A program made the position numbers and the translations under genes. This document shows, one piece after another, positions 10,001-16,794 of a stretch of 64,000 nucleotides of DNA; the stretch's first letter is position 1; the number at the start of each line of letters is the position of its first letter. Source of the stretch: Paludibacteraceae bacterium (GTDB lineage Bacteria > Bacteroidota > Bacteroidia > Bacteroidales > Paludibacteraceae); contig JAFSKL010000013.1 in NCBI GenBank assembly GCA_017448985.1, positions 1 to 64,000 of the forward strand, written 5' to 3'. The notes under the pieces were generated by a model. That model had not been told where the DNA came from. It ran no database searches and saw only the letters and a program-made list of their open reading frames with translations.

Positions 10001-10238
10001 TCGCATTGATATAATAGATGGTAGTATTGGTTTCTACCAGACTATCCGGCGCATAGAAATAATTCACGTGCTTATACTCTGTTCCTCCGCCTTCGTCACC
10101 CGTCTGGAGCGTGTTAATACGGATACTGTCCAACCGCCATGCGTAACGATCGGATAAATCCTCCTGCGCGTACGTGCACGTTCCTTTTAATAGTAAAAAG
10201 GCTACAAAAAGCAGACAAAAACAATTTTTCTTTTCCAT
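7089..10238 (-). CDS. Secreted protein with YD/RHS-like repeats and FnIII domain
   Basis: The start is placed at ATG 10238 (MEKKNCF), which begins a signal peptide ending near TYAQ; another in-frame ATG lies 9 bp upstream. The mature part (total 1049 aa) is built of degenerate repeats around Y-D-E-x-G-R-x-x-x-R-x-T-Y, resembling the YD/RHS-like repeats of Bacteroidales surface proteins, without an RHS core or toxin tip. A fibronectin-III-like domain occupies about residues 890-1010. The tail starts KIFQNGQIIIIRGEK. It is the first gene of the minus-strand operon and has its own -33/-7 promoter at 10302-10333. Function probably adhesive or structural at the surface; no ligand can be named. Confidence 0.7.
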   Translation of the reverse strand: MEKKNCFCLLFVAFLLLKGTCTYAQEDLSDRYAWRLDSIRINTLQTGDEGGGTEYKHVNYFYAPDSLVETNTTIYYINATEYYYRINPYCAKYVYRDFGEDGKHTMYGYGYMHSVPHWTSENIVDSALNISDLQKPDEAAFELSQRFDYAYDTYRNIFDEGGHLIRQIRNYDYSVYRIDSSGVWKPSMRYYHAETDSTLESISYYFNTNEQKWKNQWRTYGRSKYRNHRLWIQEKVWDYDGSVDSGTEYNENGGVIRTYEGNSTYGNETYYRSGRITGKSSWAHARYDYWIDTTELITTTEIYLDDVFTRKTAKSNRRDEEYLVEKTATGNKEYPQHVRSWRYNEDSVLTAYSNSVYTYDAERRCTLRLDTTLQDGTWTVKRTEYGKGGEIVYSKTQEKRKAIDEWITTSERTPEFTLTTSVQWNASPITRMIDKTYRYGFGNWYRWNEVYNTESHQWECTSGSDWRVSLGENGEPLSAFEYEWKNYRWEPSYFYAFTYDTILHAYAKNVVGYMSIGADGNINSHNYNNGNITYYDTIGNEIGWYNFEGKYGSWQVNQYDEIGRVVSRITYRINENKEFVDTTYYEQYTYFPNDMTADVARRTTWYNKNADTQTWQISDIKHTKNYSSYSKEGILLYVETYGWEGDEIVLTQTMRHNDLTYDEQGRIKERITYKTANIGYNVPNMLYVYYYRNEEDPKWYGMIQYESWIKAEQRWGGEYVPVFNDYVVLDELQRVVERTTFAMNADKTALRPDTRVVYYYAGDAEDWTTADNYKWNTTKNEFYCSGVSNNAYSKRAEFDEEGNVLSLIAQGGTCERGIEDTQQWAFSYGNSLSEEPVLSPASYGMKEERVNINNRPSFSPVADRRIKQIQYVDFTNHYANSISEYHYTALREGLQEDRMPVSIEPEETSAMFTWGAVEGAETYVLHVYKDAAQAEEICYVVFDKTGRVISINFARHAPKRYAEVEQFSYTLEGLTAGTQYWYTVVGRNAKEKAFESTHGSFRTKGTSEGTEDIGFIGQNDTDTAYKIFQNGQIIIIRGEKKYTLTGYEL

Positions 10239-10240
10239 AA

Positions 10241-10272
10241 TTTGCATATGTTAAAAAGTTTTACTAATTTTG
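10241..10272 (+). promoter_or_regulatory. Bacteroidota promoter for the TPR/HTH regulator gene
   Basis: TTTG (10241-10244), 20 bp, TAATTTTG (10265-10272) on the plus strand. It is divergent from the operon promoter, and the two transcription units face away across a shared 90-bp region. The leader to ATG 10404 is about 125 nt. Confidence 0.75.
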
Positions 10273-10301
10273 CGCTCCAAAATAAATTTTGAAATCCGGT
10301 G

Positions 10302-10333
10302 CAAAGGTACTGTTTTTTTTTGACATGTGCAAA
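10302..10333 (-). promoter_or_regulatory. Bacteroidota promoter for the 449-10238 operon
   Basis: On the minus strand TTTG (10330-10333) is followed after exactly 20 bp by TACCTTTG (10302-10309), a perfect TAnnTTTG -7 box. Transcription would start near 10295, about 57 nt before the operon start. Confidence 0.8.
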
Positions 10334-10342
10334 TTTAGCAGT

Positions 10343-10437
10343 TGTACGAGGCTATTTTTGCCAAACAAATAAAGTACTGGAAATAAGCAAGTTACAAAAA
10401 GTTATGAAAAAATTAGTTGTACGAGGGAAATTTTTGC
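10343..10437. repeat. Direct repeat spanning the leader and first codons of the regulator gene
   Basis: AGTTGTACGAGG followed by a run ending TTTTTGCC occurs in the leader (from about 10340 to 10362). It recurs at about 10414-10438, where it encodes residues 4-11 of the regulator. The two copies are roughly 73 bp apart. Confidence 0.7.
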
Positions 10438-11852
10438 CGCTTTTAGGCTTGATTTTATGCTTCCTGAGTTGCCATTCGAGGTATGAAAACGCCCAAAATC
10501 GGCTTCAAGAAGCGGAAGAATTGTACCAGCAGGGAATATCATCCAACAACAGCAGTCAGTATGAGTCTTCTACCGTCTATTTGAAGCAAGCCGAAGAGAT
10601 TCTGGTCAGTCTTCCGGAGTCACCCCGGAGAAATCTATTACTGGGCTTGACATGGTTCCGTTTGGGGAATACCTCCGAAAGCGACATGCTGTACGACATA
10701 GCGCAAACCTACTATCGAAAGTCCATTCCGATGCTCAATCCCGACAGCAATGCCATACATCTGTCCTGCGTGTATCGCGATATAGCACGCACCATGGCCA
10801 TTACCGGAAGCAGTGACAGAGATAGCGTACTATGGTATTTCAACAAAGCGGAAGAATGGGCGGAAGCAGCCCGGAGCGAACTGCTTTTACTCGATATAGA
10901 TGCCTATCGCTATCAACTCTGTTATCCGGACAGTGTATCCCACCGTTTGTCCGTCTGCAAGCGGTTGGCGGAAGAATTTAATGTCCCGACGCGCTATTCG
11001 GAAATAGTAGAACTGCTGTTAGCGGAGCATGCTACAGATTCTGCCGCCTATTATTTGGAGCGTTTGCAACCTACCGATTCGGCCTATACCTACTGGTTTG
11101 AACAGACTTATGCCTATCTGAACAGCAAGATTCTCCGGCAACGCAAGCAGACAGACAAAGCATATAGTGTACTTCTTGATTTATACGACCGTAAGATAGA
11201 TGAACTCCAGCGCGATGCTGGTGCCCGTACATATGCGCTTTCCTTACATTATGATGTGGCGCGAGAACAACAATTGGTGCAAGAAGCACAACGCGAGAAA
11301 CAATGGCAACGAAAGATATTATCCATATTGGTATTGCTGTTGGTGGTATTGGTGACATTGTTCGTGGTCATCTGGCGCTTCTGGCAGCAACACCGACGCG
11401 AGCAGGCAGCGCAGATGCAAGCGCTACGCGATAAATATGTGCAACAATTGCAATTGGCGTTGGAGCGCTTGCAGCAGAAAGTGAACCTGACCAAGGAGAT
11501 CAAATTGCAGCGGATGCGAGGCAACGAAGTGGAGTTCCCAAAATGGCTGCAGACTTACCGCGACGAGAAACTGGTGATGAACAAAGAGAGTGTGGACGAA
11601 CTCATTTCCTCCATCGACAAGGCGCTGGACGGTGCCATCAGCCGGTTGCGTACCGAGTATCCGGCCCTGACCGAATCGGATATGCAATACGCGATACTGT
11701 GTATCATCGGTGCATCGGATACCGACATGTCGATTGTGCTCAATGTGCAGAAACAAACGATTTACCATAGACGGCAAATCGTCCGCAAGCATGTTGATCC
11801 GAATATCGATGACATCGATGCCTGGCTTCGAAAATATGTGCTTAGCATATAA
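10404..11852 (+). CDS. TPR-containing membrane-anchored transcriptional regulator-like protein
   Basis: The start is set at ATG 10404: it opens a lipoprotein-type signal (MKKLVVRGKFLPLLGLILCF then LSC, lipid cysteine at residue 23). The 482-aa product has helical TPR-like repeats (about 30-280), one transmembrane segment (about 304-327), a coiled coil, and a C-terminal domain (about 420-470) with a helix-turn-helix look (TDMSIVLNVQKQTIYHRRQI). This architecture is common in Bacteroidota regulators that sense envelope state. It is divergent from the surface operon, so control of that operon is a reasonable guess but not shown. The leader contains a partial duplicate of its own start region. 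Confidence 0.7.
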   Translation: MKKLVVRGKFLPLLGLILCFLSCHSRYENAQNRLQEAEELYQQGISSNNSSQYESSTVYLKQAEEILVSLPESPRRNLLLGLTWFRLGNTSESDMLYDIAQTYYRKSIPMLNPDSNAIHLSCVYRDIARTMAITGSSDRDSVLWYFNKAEEWAEAARSELLLLDIDAYRYQLCYPDSVSHRLSVCKRLAEEFNVPTRYSEIVELLLAEHATDSAAYYLERLQPTDSAYTYWFEQTYAYLNSKILRQRKQTDKAYSVLLDLYDRKIDELQRDAGARTYALSLHYDVAREQQLVQEAQREKQWQRKILSILVLLLVVLVTLFVVIWRFWQQHRREQAAQMQALRDKYVQQLQLALERLQQKVNLTKEIKLQRMRGNEVEFPKWLQTYRDEKLVMNKESVDELISSIDKALDGAISRLRTEYPALTESDMQYAILCIIGASDTDMSIVLNVQKQTIYHRRQIVRKHVDPNIDDIDAWLRKYVLSI

Positions 11853-11888
11853 AACAAGCAAGCATACTTAATTTTTTGCGTCTTTCCC

Positions 11889-11919
11889 TTGCGTAATTCA
11901 AAAAAAAGTAGTACCTTTG
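11889..11919 (+). promoter_or_regulatory. Bacteroidota promoter for the PrsW-family gene
   Basis: TTG (11889-11891, preceded by C) and TACCTTTG (11912-11919) with 20 bp between. The predicted start lies just before a 7-bp-period array (11924-11978) that fills the leader. Confidence 0.75.
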
Positions 11920-11923
11920 CAGT

Positions 11924-11978
11924 CCAAATGACTAAATGATGAATAAATCGTAAATAGTAAATGACCAAATGGTAAATG
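11924..11978. repeat. 7-bp-period array in the leader of the PrsW-family gene
   Basis: Units such as GTAAATA, GTAAATG and GGTAAAT recur with a 7-bp step and run into the start codon region (ATG 11969). The same AAATG-type unit occurs before 12778, in prmC and before the tRNA at 55903. Confidence 0.75.
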
Positions 11979-12661
11979 TATTGATGTTGGTTGCGGCATT
12001 GTTGCCGGCTGTTCTGTTAGGAATCTATATCTGGCGTCGGGACCCGAATCCCGAACCGGTGCGTTGGATCTTGTGGGCATTCTTTGCCGGCGTGGGCCTG
12101 TGTCTGCCCGTCGCTTTTGCCGAGAACTATATCTCCGGCCTTATTTTTGCCGGCGGTGAACCGACCACGCTCTTCGGTACGACCGTGCTGGCTTTCTTTG
12201 TGGCGGCTATCCCCGAAGAGGCTGCCAAACTGTTAGCACTATGGCTCGTGCTGCGCAAATGTCCGTACTTCGACGAGCATTTTGACGGCATCGTCTATGC
12301 GGCTTTTGTGGGCCTCGGGTTTGCGGCTATCGAGAACGTGTTCTACGTGCTCGGCAGCGGAGAAGGATGGGCTTCGGTGGCTATTATGCGTGCGTTGCTC
12401 GCCGTGCCCGGACACTATGCCTTCGCCATCATCATGGGCTATTACTACTCCAAATACCATTTCTTCGACCACTCGACCAAGACGGCCGTCAAGGTTCTCC
12501 TTGTTCCTGTGTTGGCGCACGGCGTGTATGACTCGATAGCCATGAGCGGCTCCGTCGATCCCGTGGCAGGCGGACTCAGTTTCATCGTCCTCGTATGGTT
12601 CTGCATCAAACTGCAGAAACAAGCCCGCCGCCGTATAGCCGAAATGGCTGCACAAAAATAG
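11969..12661 (+). CDS. PrsW-family intramembrane protease
   Basis: A 230-aa multi-pass membrane protein of the PrsW family. The family motifs are visible in order: PEEAAKL (about residues 74-80, the paired glutamates of the active site), AAIENVFYVL (about 117-126), a histidine in VPGHYAFAIIMG (about 145-156) and VLAHGVYDSI (about 186-195). PrsW enzymes cut membrane proteins such as anti-sigma factors. The substrate here is unknown; no anti-sigma gene lies nearby. It has its own promoter, and its first codons overlap the end of a heptamer array, so the exact start (11969 or the later ATG at 11984) is uncertain. Confidence 0.85.
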   Translation: MVNVLMLVAALLPAVLLGIYIWRRDPNPEPVRWILWAFFAGVGLCLPVAFAENYISGLIFAGGEPTTLFGTTVLAFFVAAIPEEAAKLLALWLVLRKCPYFDEHFDGIVYAAFVGLGFAAIENVFYVLGSGEGWASVAIMRALLAVPGHYAFAIIMGYYYSKYHFFDHSTKTAVKVLLVPVLAHGVYDSIAMSGSVDPVAGGLSFIVLVWFCIKLQKQARRRIAEMAAQK

Positions 12662-12700
12662 GGGAAAATTCAAAAAAAAATGATATTTACCATCAAATCC

Positions 12701-12731
12701 TTGTTTATTCCAAATATTTGTAGTAACTTTG
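12701..12731 (+). promoter_or_regulatory. Bacteroidota promoter for the pRiA4b ORF-3-like gene
   Basis: TTG (12701-12703, preceded by C), 20 bp, TAACTTTG (12724-12731). A short 7-bp-period array (12751-12780) follows and reaches the start codon. Confidence 0.75.
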
Positions 12732-12750
12732 CACCCGATTTGGTATAAGT

Positions 12751-12780
12751 GTGAAAATGACTAAATGAGAAAATGTTATG
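12751..12780. repeat. Short 7-bp-period array at the start of the pRiA4b-like gene
   Basis: AAAATGA, CTAAATG and AGAAAAT follow each other in a 7-bp register directly before ATG 12778. Degenerate, three to four units. Confidence 0.65.
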
Positions 12781-13329
12781 ATATATCGATTTACTTTTTC
12801 GTGTGAGGAAGGCGATCCGAATTTCCGCCGCGTGTTTGAGGCTGATGCCGATGCCACCTTTCTGGATCTGCACAATGCTATCCTCCAATCGGTAGGCTAT
12901 CCGGATGACCAGATGACCTCATTCTTCATCTGCAACGACGAGTGGGAGAAAGGTCAGGAAGTGACGCTCGTGGAGATGGATGCAAACTTCGAGTACGACA
13001 ACATGGTGATGAACGAGACGCGTCTGAGTGACCTGATTGAGGAGCAGGGGCAACGCCTCATCTACATCTTCGACCCTATGTTTGAGCGTTATTTCTTCGG
13101 CTCGCTCAAGGAGATCAAACCCGGCACGATGAACGGCGTCGAGTGCGTGGAGAGTCAGGGCAGAGCACCCAAACAGCTCAAGTCCGAAGATCCGTTAGCG
13201 GGACTCGGAGGCAAAGGTGGCGATGACGACTTTATGTTCGACGACGAGTTCAAGGACGAGTACGACATGGGTGACATCGACATGGAAGGCTTCCAGGACC
13301 TGAGTTTTGACGATGGCACAATGTTCTAA
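12778..13329 (+). CDS. Plasmid pRiA4b ORF-3-like protein (PF07929-type)
   Basis: A 183-aa soluble protein. Its N-terminal part (YRFTFSCEEGDPNFRRVFEA, then a DLHNAILQSVGY-type helix and FFICNDEWEKGQEV) matches the pRiA4b ORF-3-like/IS1096 TnpR-like fold common in Bacteroidota housekeeping contexts. The last 40 residues are very acidic (clusters of D and E), which is usual in this group. Function is not established. It has its own promoter and overlaps the 5' end of miaA by 17 bp, so the two are likely co-expressed. Confidence 0.8.
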   Translation: MIYRFTFSCEEGDPNFRRVFEADADATFLDLHNAILQSVGYPDDQMTSFFICNDEWEKGQEVTLVEMDANFEYDNMVMNETRLSDLIEEQGQRLIYIFDPMFERYFFGSLKEIKPGTMNGVECVESQGRAPKQLKSEDPLAGLGGKGGDDDFMFDDEFKDEYDMGDIDMEGFQDLSFDDGTMF

Positions 13330-14239
13330 AACTTTAGTTTTAATTCTTGGTCCGACGGGCGTGGGCAAGACCGAGCTGTCGCTACGGGTGGCGGAGCATT
13401 TGGGATGCCCGATACTCAATTGTGACAGCCGTCAGGTGTATCGCCATCTGCCTATCGGAACCGCAGCGCCGACAGCCGAAGAGCAAGCCCGCGTGAAGCA
13501 CTATTTTGTGGCGACGCGCGAATTGGAGGAAGATTACAACGCGGGTCAATACGAACGGGATGCATTGGACCTGTTGGAGCGGCTCTTTGCGGAACATGAC
13601 ATCCTCGTGATGACCGGAGGCTCGATGCTCTACGCCGATGCCGTCTGTCACGGTTTGGACGACCTGCCTGCCGTGCCCGCAGCCATCCGCCAAGAGGTAC
13701 AGAGCGGCTACGAACAAGGTGGTCTGGCATGGCTCCAAGAGCAGGTGCAACGCTTCGATCCCGACTATTGGAACACGGTCGATCAGTCCAACCCCGCACG
13801 CCTCGCACATTGCGTCGAACTATGCCTGACTGCCGGCAAACCCTATTCGTCGATGCTGACGAAAAAGACCACCCCTCGTCCGTTCCGCATCCTCAAGATA
13901 GGTCTTGAGCGGCCACGCGAAGAACTGTACGAACGCATCAACGGACGAGTGCTGCAGATGATGGACAACGGCCTTCTGGACGAAGCACGAAACGTCTATC
14001 CCAAACGGCACCTCAACAGCCTGCAAACGGTTGGGTACAAAGAGCTGTTCGGCTATCTGTCAGGCGAGTACGACCTTGCACGGGCGGTCGAACAGATACA
14101 ACAAAACACACGTCATTATGCCAAGCGGCAACTCACTTGGTTCAGGCGTGATATAGCCATTCATTGGCTCAATGCGAACGATGATTATGAAAAAAACATA
14201 CGTATTATTGACGATTTGTTGCGCGCTGATGGCGTGTAA
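13313..14239 (+). CDS. miaA: tRNA dimethylallyltransferase
   Basis: A 308-aa enzyme that transfers the dimethylallyl group to A37 of tRNAs reading UNN codons. The P-loop GPTGVGKTEL lies near residue 12, followed by NCDSRQVYRHLPIGTAAP, the DSxQxY element of MiaA that binds the anticodon loop. The nucleotide-binding MTGGSMLY and the C-terminal QTVGYKELFGYL and RHYAKRQLTWFRRD motifs are present. ATG 13313 is preferred over an upstream TTG. It overlaps the preceding gene by 17 bp, and the next gene starts about 50 bp inside its 3' end. Confidence 0.95.
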   Translation: MAQCSKTLVLILGPTGVGKTELSLRVAEHLGCPILNCDSRQVYRHLPIGTAAPTAEEQARVKHYFVATRELEEDYNAGQYERDALDLLERLFAEHDILVMTGGSMLYADAVCHGLDDLPAVPAAIRQEVQSGYEQGGLAWLQEQVQRFDPDYWNTVDQSNPARLAHCVELCLTAGKPYSSMLTKKTTPRPFRILKIGLERPREELYERINGRVLQMMDNGLLDEARNVYPKRHLNSLQTVGYKELFGYLSGEYDLARAVEQIQQNTRHYAKRQLTWFRRDIAIHWLNANDDYEKNIRIIDDLLRADGV

Positions 14240-15227
14240 GAAAGTGGATGTCGATTTCTCCTACTCGCCTACCGAACCCAAGGCCGGCGAAACGGTCAAA
14301 TTCTCCAACCTCTCCTCTTCGGGCGAAGAGTGGGAGTGGGCTTTCGGCGACGGCAGTACCTCCACGCTCAAGGCGCCTTCGCATATCTACAAGAAACCCG
14401 GTACCTATCGGGTCAGCCTCAAAGTGGACAACAAGAAATCGCTCATGTGCGCCAAGGAACTGACGGTATTTGACACCGTGCCCACCTTCGTCTGCGAGGA
14501 CTCGGTCTTCCGGATCTATCAGGACTACACCTTGGTGGCGAATGTCTATAATCCCTATAACTACGACATCGAATACCAATGGTATTGGCCTGTGGACCCG
14601 ACCGTTTATACCGAGCCGCGCTTCCGGGTGATCGACGACGAGTGGACCAACAGCACGCTCAAGCTCTATTTCCTCAGAGAGGGACAGGCTTCCATCGGCC
14701 TGAAGCTCATCTTCAACGGCGACACTATCCGCATCGTGAAGACTTTTGATGTGCTGAGCAAGCAGACGAACTCCATTCTGCTCCGCAATGCGGAATGCGA
14801 TTGGAGGCAACGGATCTTCGGTGCCCGTGCCGAAGACGCTCGTCCGGACGGAACCGCCACCAAGCTCCTGGACGCCGAGCAGGACACGGTGCAGACCTAT
14901 AACGGCTATGAATTTCGCCTGTCGGAGATAGCGGAGGTCTTTCCGGAAGTGCAGGGTTTCCACATCGCTAACCGCAAGATCTACTTCCGTGCCGGAGGAC
15001 TATGGGTGGCCAACATCGACGGTACTAACCAGGTGCAGATAGATGCTACGCCGTGCGTCGCCATGATCCTTGATACCTACGACAACCGCATTTATTGGGC
15101 CAACGAGCAAGGTGTGTGGTACATGCCGTTCATCGGCTCCGACAACAATAAGTTCGTCACCACGCCCACGCTGCTCAATTCGCTAACCGATGTCACCAAA
15201 CTTGCTGCGGACAATGAACCATCCTGA
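14187..15227 (+). CDS. PKD-domain lipoprotein
   Basis: The start is placed at ATG 14187 because it opens a lipoprotein signal (MKKTYVLLTICCALMAC, lipid cysteine at about residue 17). A PKD domain follows directly: FSYSPTEPKAGETVKFSN, then a WAFGDGSTST motif and a PGTYRVSLKV strand. The remainder (about residues 100-346) has beta-rich sequence and, near the end, YWANEQGVWYMP-type repeats that resemble a small beta-propeller. It overlaps miaA by about 53 bp and the following glycogen-synthase gene by 14 bp. Probably anchored in the outer membrane or at the surface; ligand unknown. Confidence 0.75.
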   Translation: MKKTYVLLTICCALMACKKVDVDFSYSPTEPKAGETVKFSNLSSSGEEWEWAFGDGSTSTLKAPSHIYKKPGTYRVSLKVDNKKSLMCAKELTVFDTVPTFVCEDSVFRIYQDYTLVANVYNPYNYDIEYQWYWPVDPTVYTEPRFRVIDDEWTNSTLKLYFLREGQASIGLKLIFNGDTIRIVKTFDVLSKQTNSILLRNAECDWRQRIFGARAEDARPDGTATKLLDAEQDTVQTYNGYEFRLSEIAEVFPEVQGFHIANRKIYFRAGGLWVANIDGTNQVQIDATPCVAMILDTYDNRIYWANEQGVWYMPFIGSDNNKFVTTPTLLNSLTDVTKLAADNEPS

Positions 15228-16794
15228 TTATATCTTCGAAACTTCCTGGGAAGTGTGCAACCGCGTAGGCGGTATCTATGCCGTGCTCAGCACCCGTGCC
15301 GCGTCCATGCAAGCCGAGCATCCCGACAAAGTGTTCTTCTTCGGGCCGGACTTCGGCGCGCATAGCGATATCTATTTTCGAGAAGATAAGCAATTATTGA
15401 AAGATTGGAGATTGAAGATTGAAGATTTGAATATCCCTGTTCGGATCGGTCGTTGGCTGGTACCCGGAGAACCGATTGCTATTCTGCTTAAGTTCGACGC
15501 CCTCTGGCCGCAGAAAGATGCCATCTATGCATGGGCATGGGATAAGTTCAAGGTCCAGTCGCACGCCGCTTACGGTGACTACGACGAGTCCTGCCTCTTC
15601 GGCTATGCCGCCGGCATCGTCATGGTGAGCCTTTACCGTTGGTTAATTAAAAATTCAACATTAAAAATTAAAAATTCAAGTCCGAACTTCTGCGCGCACG
15701 CCAACGAATGGCAAACGGCTTTCTCCATCTTCTACCTCCGTGACCATTGTCCTCAGATAGCTACGCTCTTCACCACGCACGCTACCGGCATCGGTCGTTC
15801 GATAGCGGGTAACGGCAAGCCGCTGTACGACTATTTCGAAGGCTACAACGGCGACCAGATGGCGGCGGAACTGAACATGGTCTCCAAGCACTCGGTCGAG
15901 AAACATGCTGCCCACACCGCCGATTGCTTCACGACGGTCAGCTATATCACGGCGCGTGAGTGTGCCCAGCTGCTCGACAAGAAAGTGGATATAGAGACGC
16001 CCAATGGTTTTGAACCGACCTATGTGCCCAAAGGGAAAGACTTCGACCGCAAACGTGCCGAGGCCCGTGAAGCCTTGCGCAAGGTGGCTGGCGAGCAGTT
16101 GGGTGGAGTAGTGCCCGAGAATGCACTCTTTGTAGCTATCTCCGGTCGGCAGGAGTGGAAAAACAAAGGTATTGACGTCTTTGCTTCCGCACTCGACAAG
16201 CTGGCGCAGAAGATCTACCACAACGATCAAGGTCTAACGACAAACGACCAACGACAAACGACCAATCGCGAGGTCGTCGCCTTCGTCATGATACCTTATT
16301 TAGATCGCGCGCCCGCGCGTAAGGGCAAAGTGAGTGCGGTCTTTGTGCCGTACTACCTCGATGGCCATGACCCGCTTTTCGGCAAGACATACTACGACCT
16401 GCTCATCGGCATGGATGTTACTGTCTTTCCCTCTTATTACGAGCCTTGGGGCTACACGCCGCTTGAGTCCTGCGCTTTCCATGTACCTACAATCACGACC
16501 TCGCTGGCCGGTTTCGGTGAGTGGGCGGCACGCCAGAAAGAGCGTTACGGAGTGGTGGTCATTGACCGCAATGACTCCAATTTTGACGAGGTGGCGGAAC
16601 ATATAGCCGACGATATTCTCCGGTTTATGCACCTCACGCCCGAGCAGGTGGAGCAGGCCCGCAAAGAAGCGGCCGCGGTAGCCGGAAAAGCCGACTGGAA
16701 GCATTTCTTCCGGTACTATCGCAAGGCCTATGACATAGCACTCACTAAAAGAAACAAACGTTTATACGAACTCCAAAACCCCACATTGTTATGA
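15214..16794 (+). CDS. Glycogen synthase-like glycosyltransferase (GT3 type)
   Basis: A 526-aa cytosolic enzyme of the GT3-like glycogen/starch synthase group found in Bacteroidota. The start is ATG 15214 (MNHPDYIFETSWEVCNRVGG). The opening ETSWEVCNRVGGIYAVLSTRA and the E-x7-E catalytic motif in YYEPWGYTPLESCAFHVPTI (near residue 408) are characteristic. It should elongate alpha-1,4-glucan from a nucleotide-glucose donor. Three 7-bp-period arrays lie in frame inside it (15403-15432, 15643-15679, 16231-16270), adding peptides near residues 64-73, 144-156 and 340-352. These probably fall in surface loops. It overlaps its neighbours at both ends (14 bp and ATGA). Confidence 0.88.
   Translation: MNHPDYIFETSWEVCNRVGGIYAVLSTRAASMQAEHPDKVFFFGPDFGAHSDIYFREDKQLLKDWRLKIEDLNIPVRIGRWLVPGEPIAILLKFDALWPQKDAIYAWAWDKFKVQSHAAYGDYDESCLFGYAAGIVMVSLYRWLIKNSTLKIKNSSPNFCAHANEWQTAFSIFYLRDHCPQIATLFTTHATGIGRSIAGNGKPLYDYFEGYNGDQMAAELNMVSKHSVEKHAAHTADCFTTVSYITARECAQLLDKKVDIETPNGFEPTYVPKGKDFDRKRAEAREALRKVAGEQLGGVVPENALFVAISGRQEWKNKGIDVFASALDKLAQKIYHNDQGLTTNDQRQTTNREVVAFVMIPYLDRAPARKGKVSAVFVPYYLDGHDPLFGKTYYDLLIGMDVTVFPSYYEPWGYTPLESCAFHVPTITTSLAGFGEWAARQKERYGVVVIDRNDSNFDEVAEHIADDILRFMHLTPEQVEQARKEAAAVAGKADWKHFFRYYRKAYDIALTKRNKRLYELQNPTLL
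15403..15432. repeat. In-frame 7-bp-period array 1 in the glycogen synthase gene
   Basis: GATTGGA, GATTGAA, GATTGAA and GATTTGA in strict 7-bp register. The encoded peptide is close to the one in ribD (both contain KIEDL). Confidence 0.8.
15643..15679. repeat. In-frame 7-bp-period array 2 in the glycogen synthase gene
   Basis: Units AATTAAA, AATTCAA and CATTAAA alternate in a 7-bp register and encode a Lys/Asn-rich peptide (LKIKNS). Confidence 0.8.
16231..16270. repeat. In-frame 7-bp-period array 3 in the glycogen synthase gene
   Basis: AACGACA and AACGACC alternate in a 7-bp register and encode TTNDQRQTTN. A near relative occurs in the 3' half of prmC (53514-53536). Confidence 0.8.

Noticed and set aside
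10299..10403. Longer start for the TPR/HTH regulator
   Set aside because: It begins inside the operon promoter region, and the sequence to 10403 gives no signal peptide; the lipoprotein signal starts at 10404.
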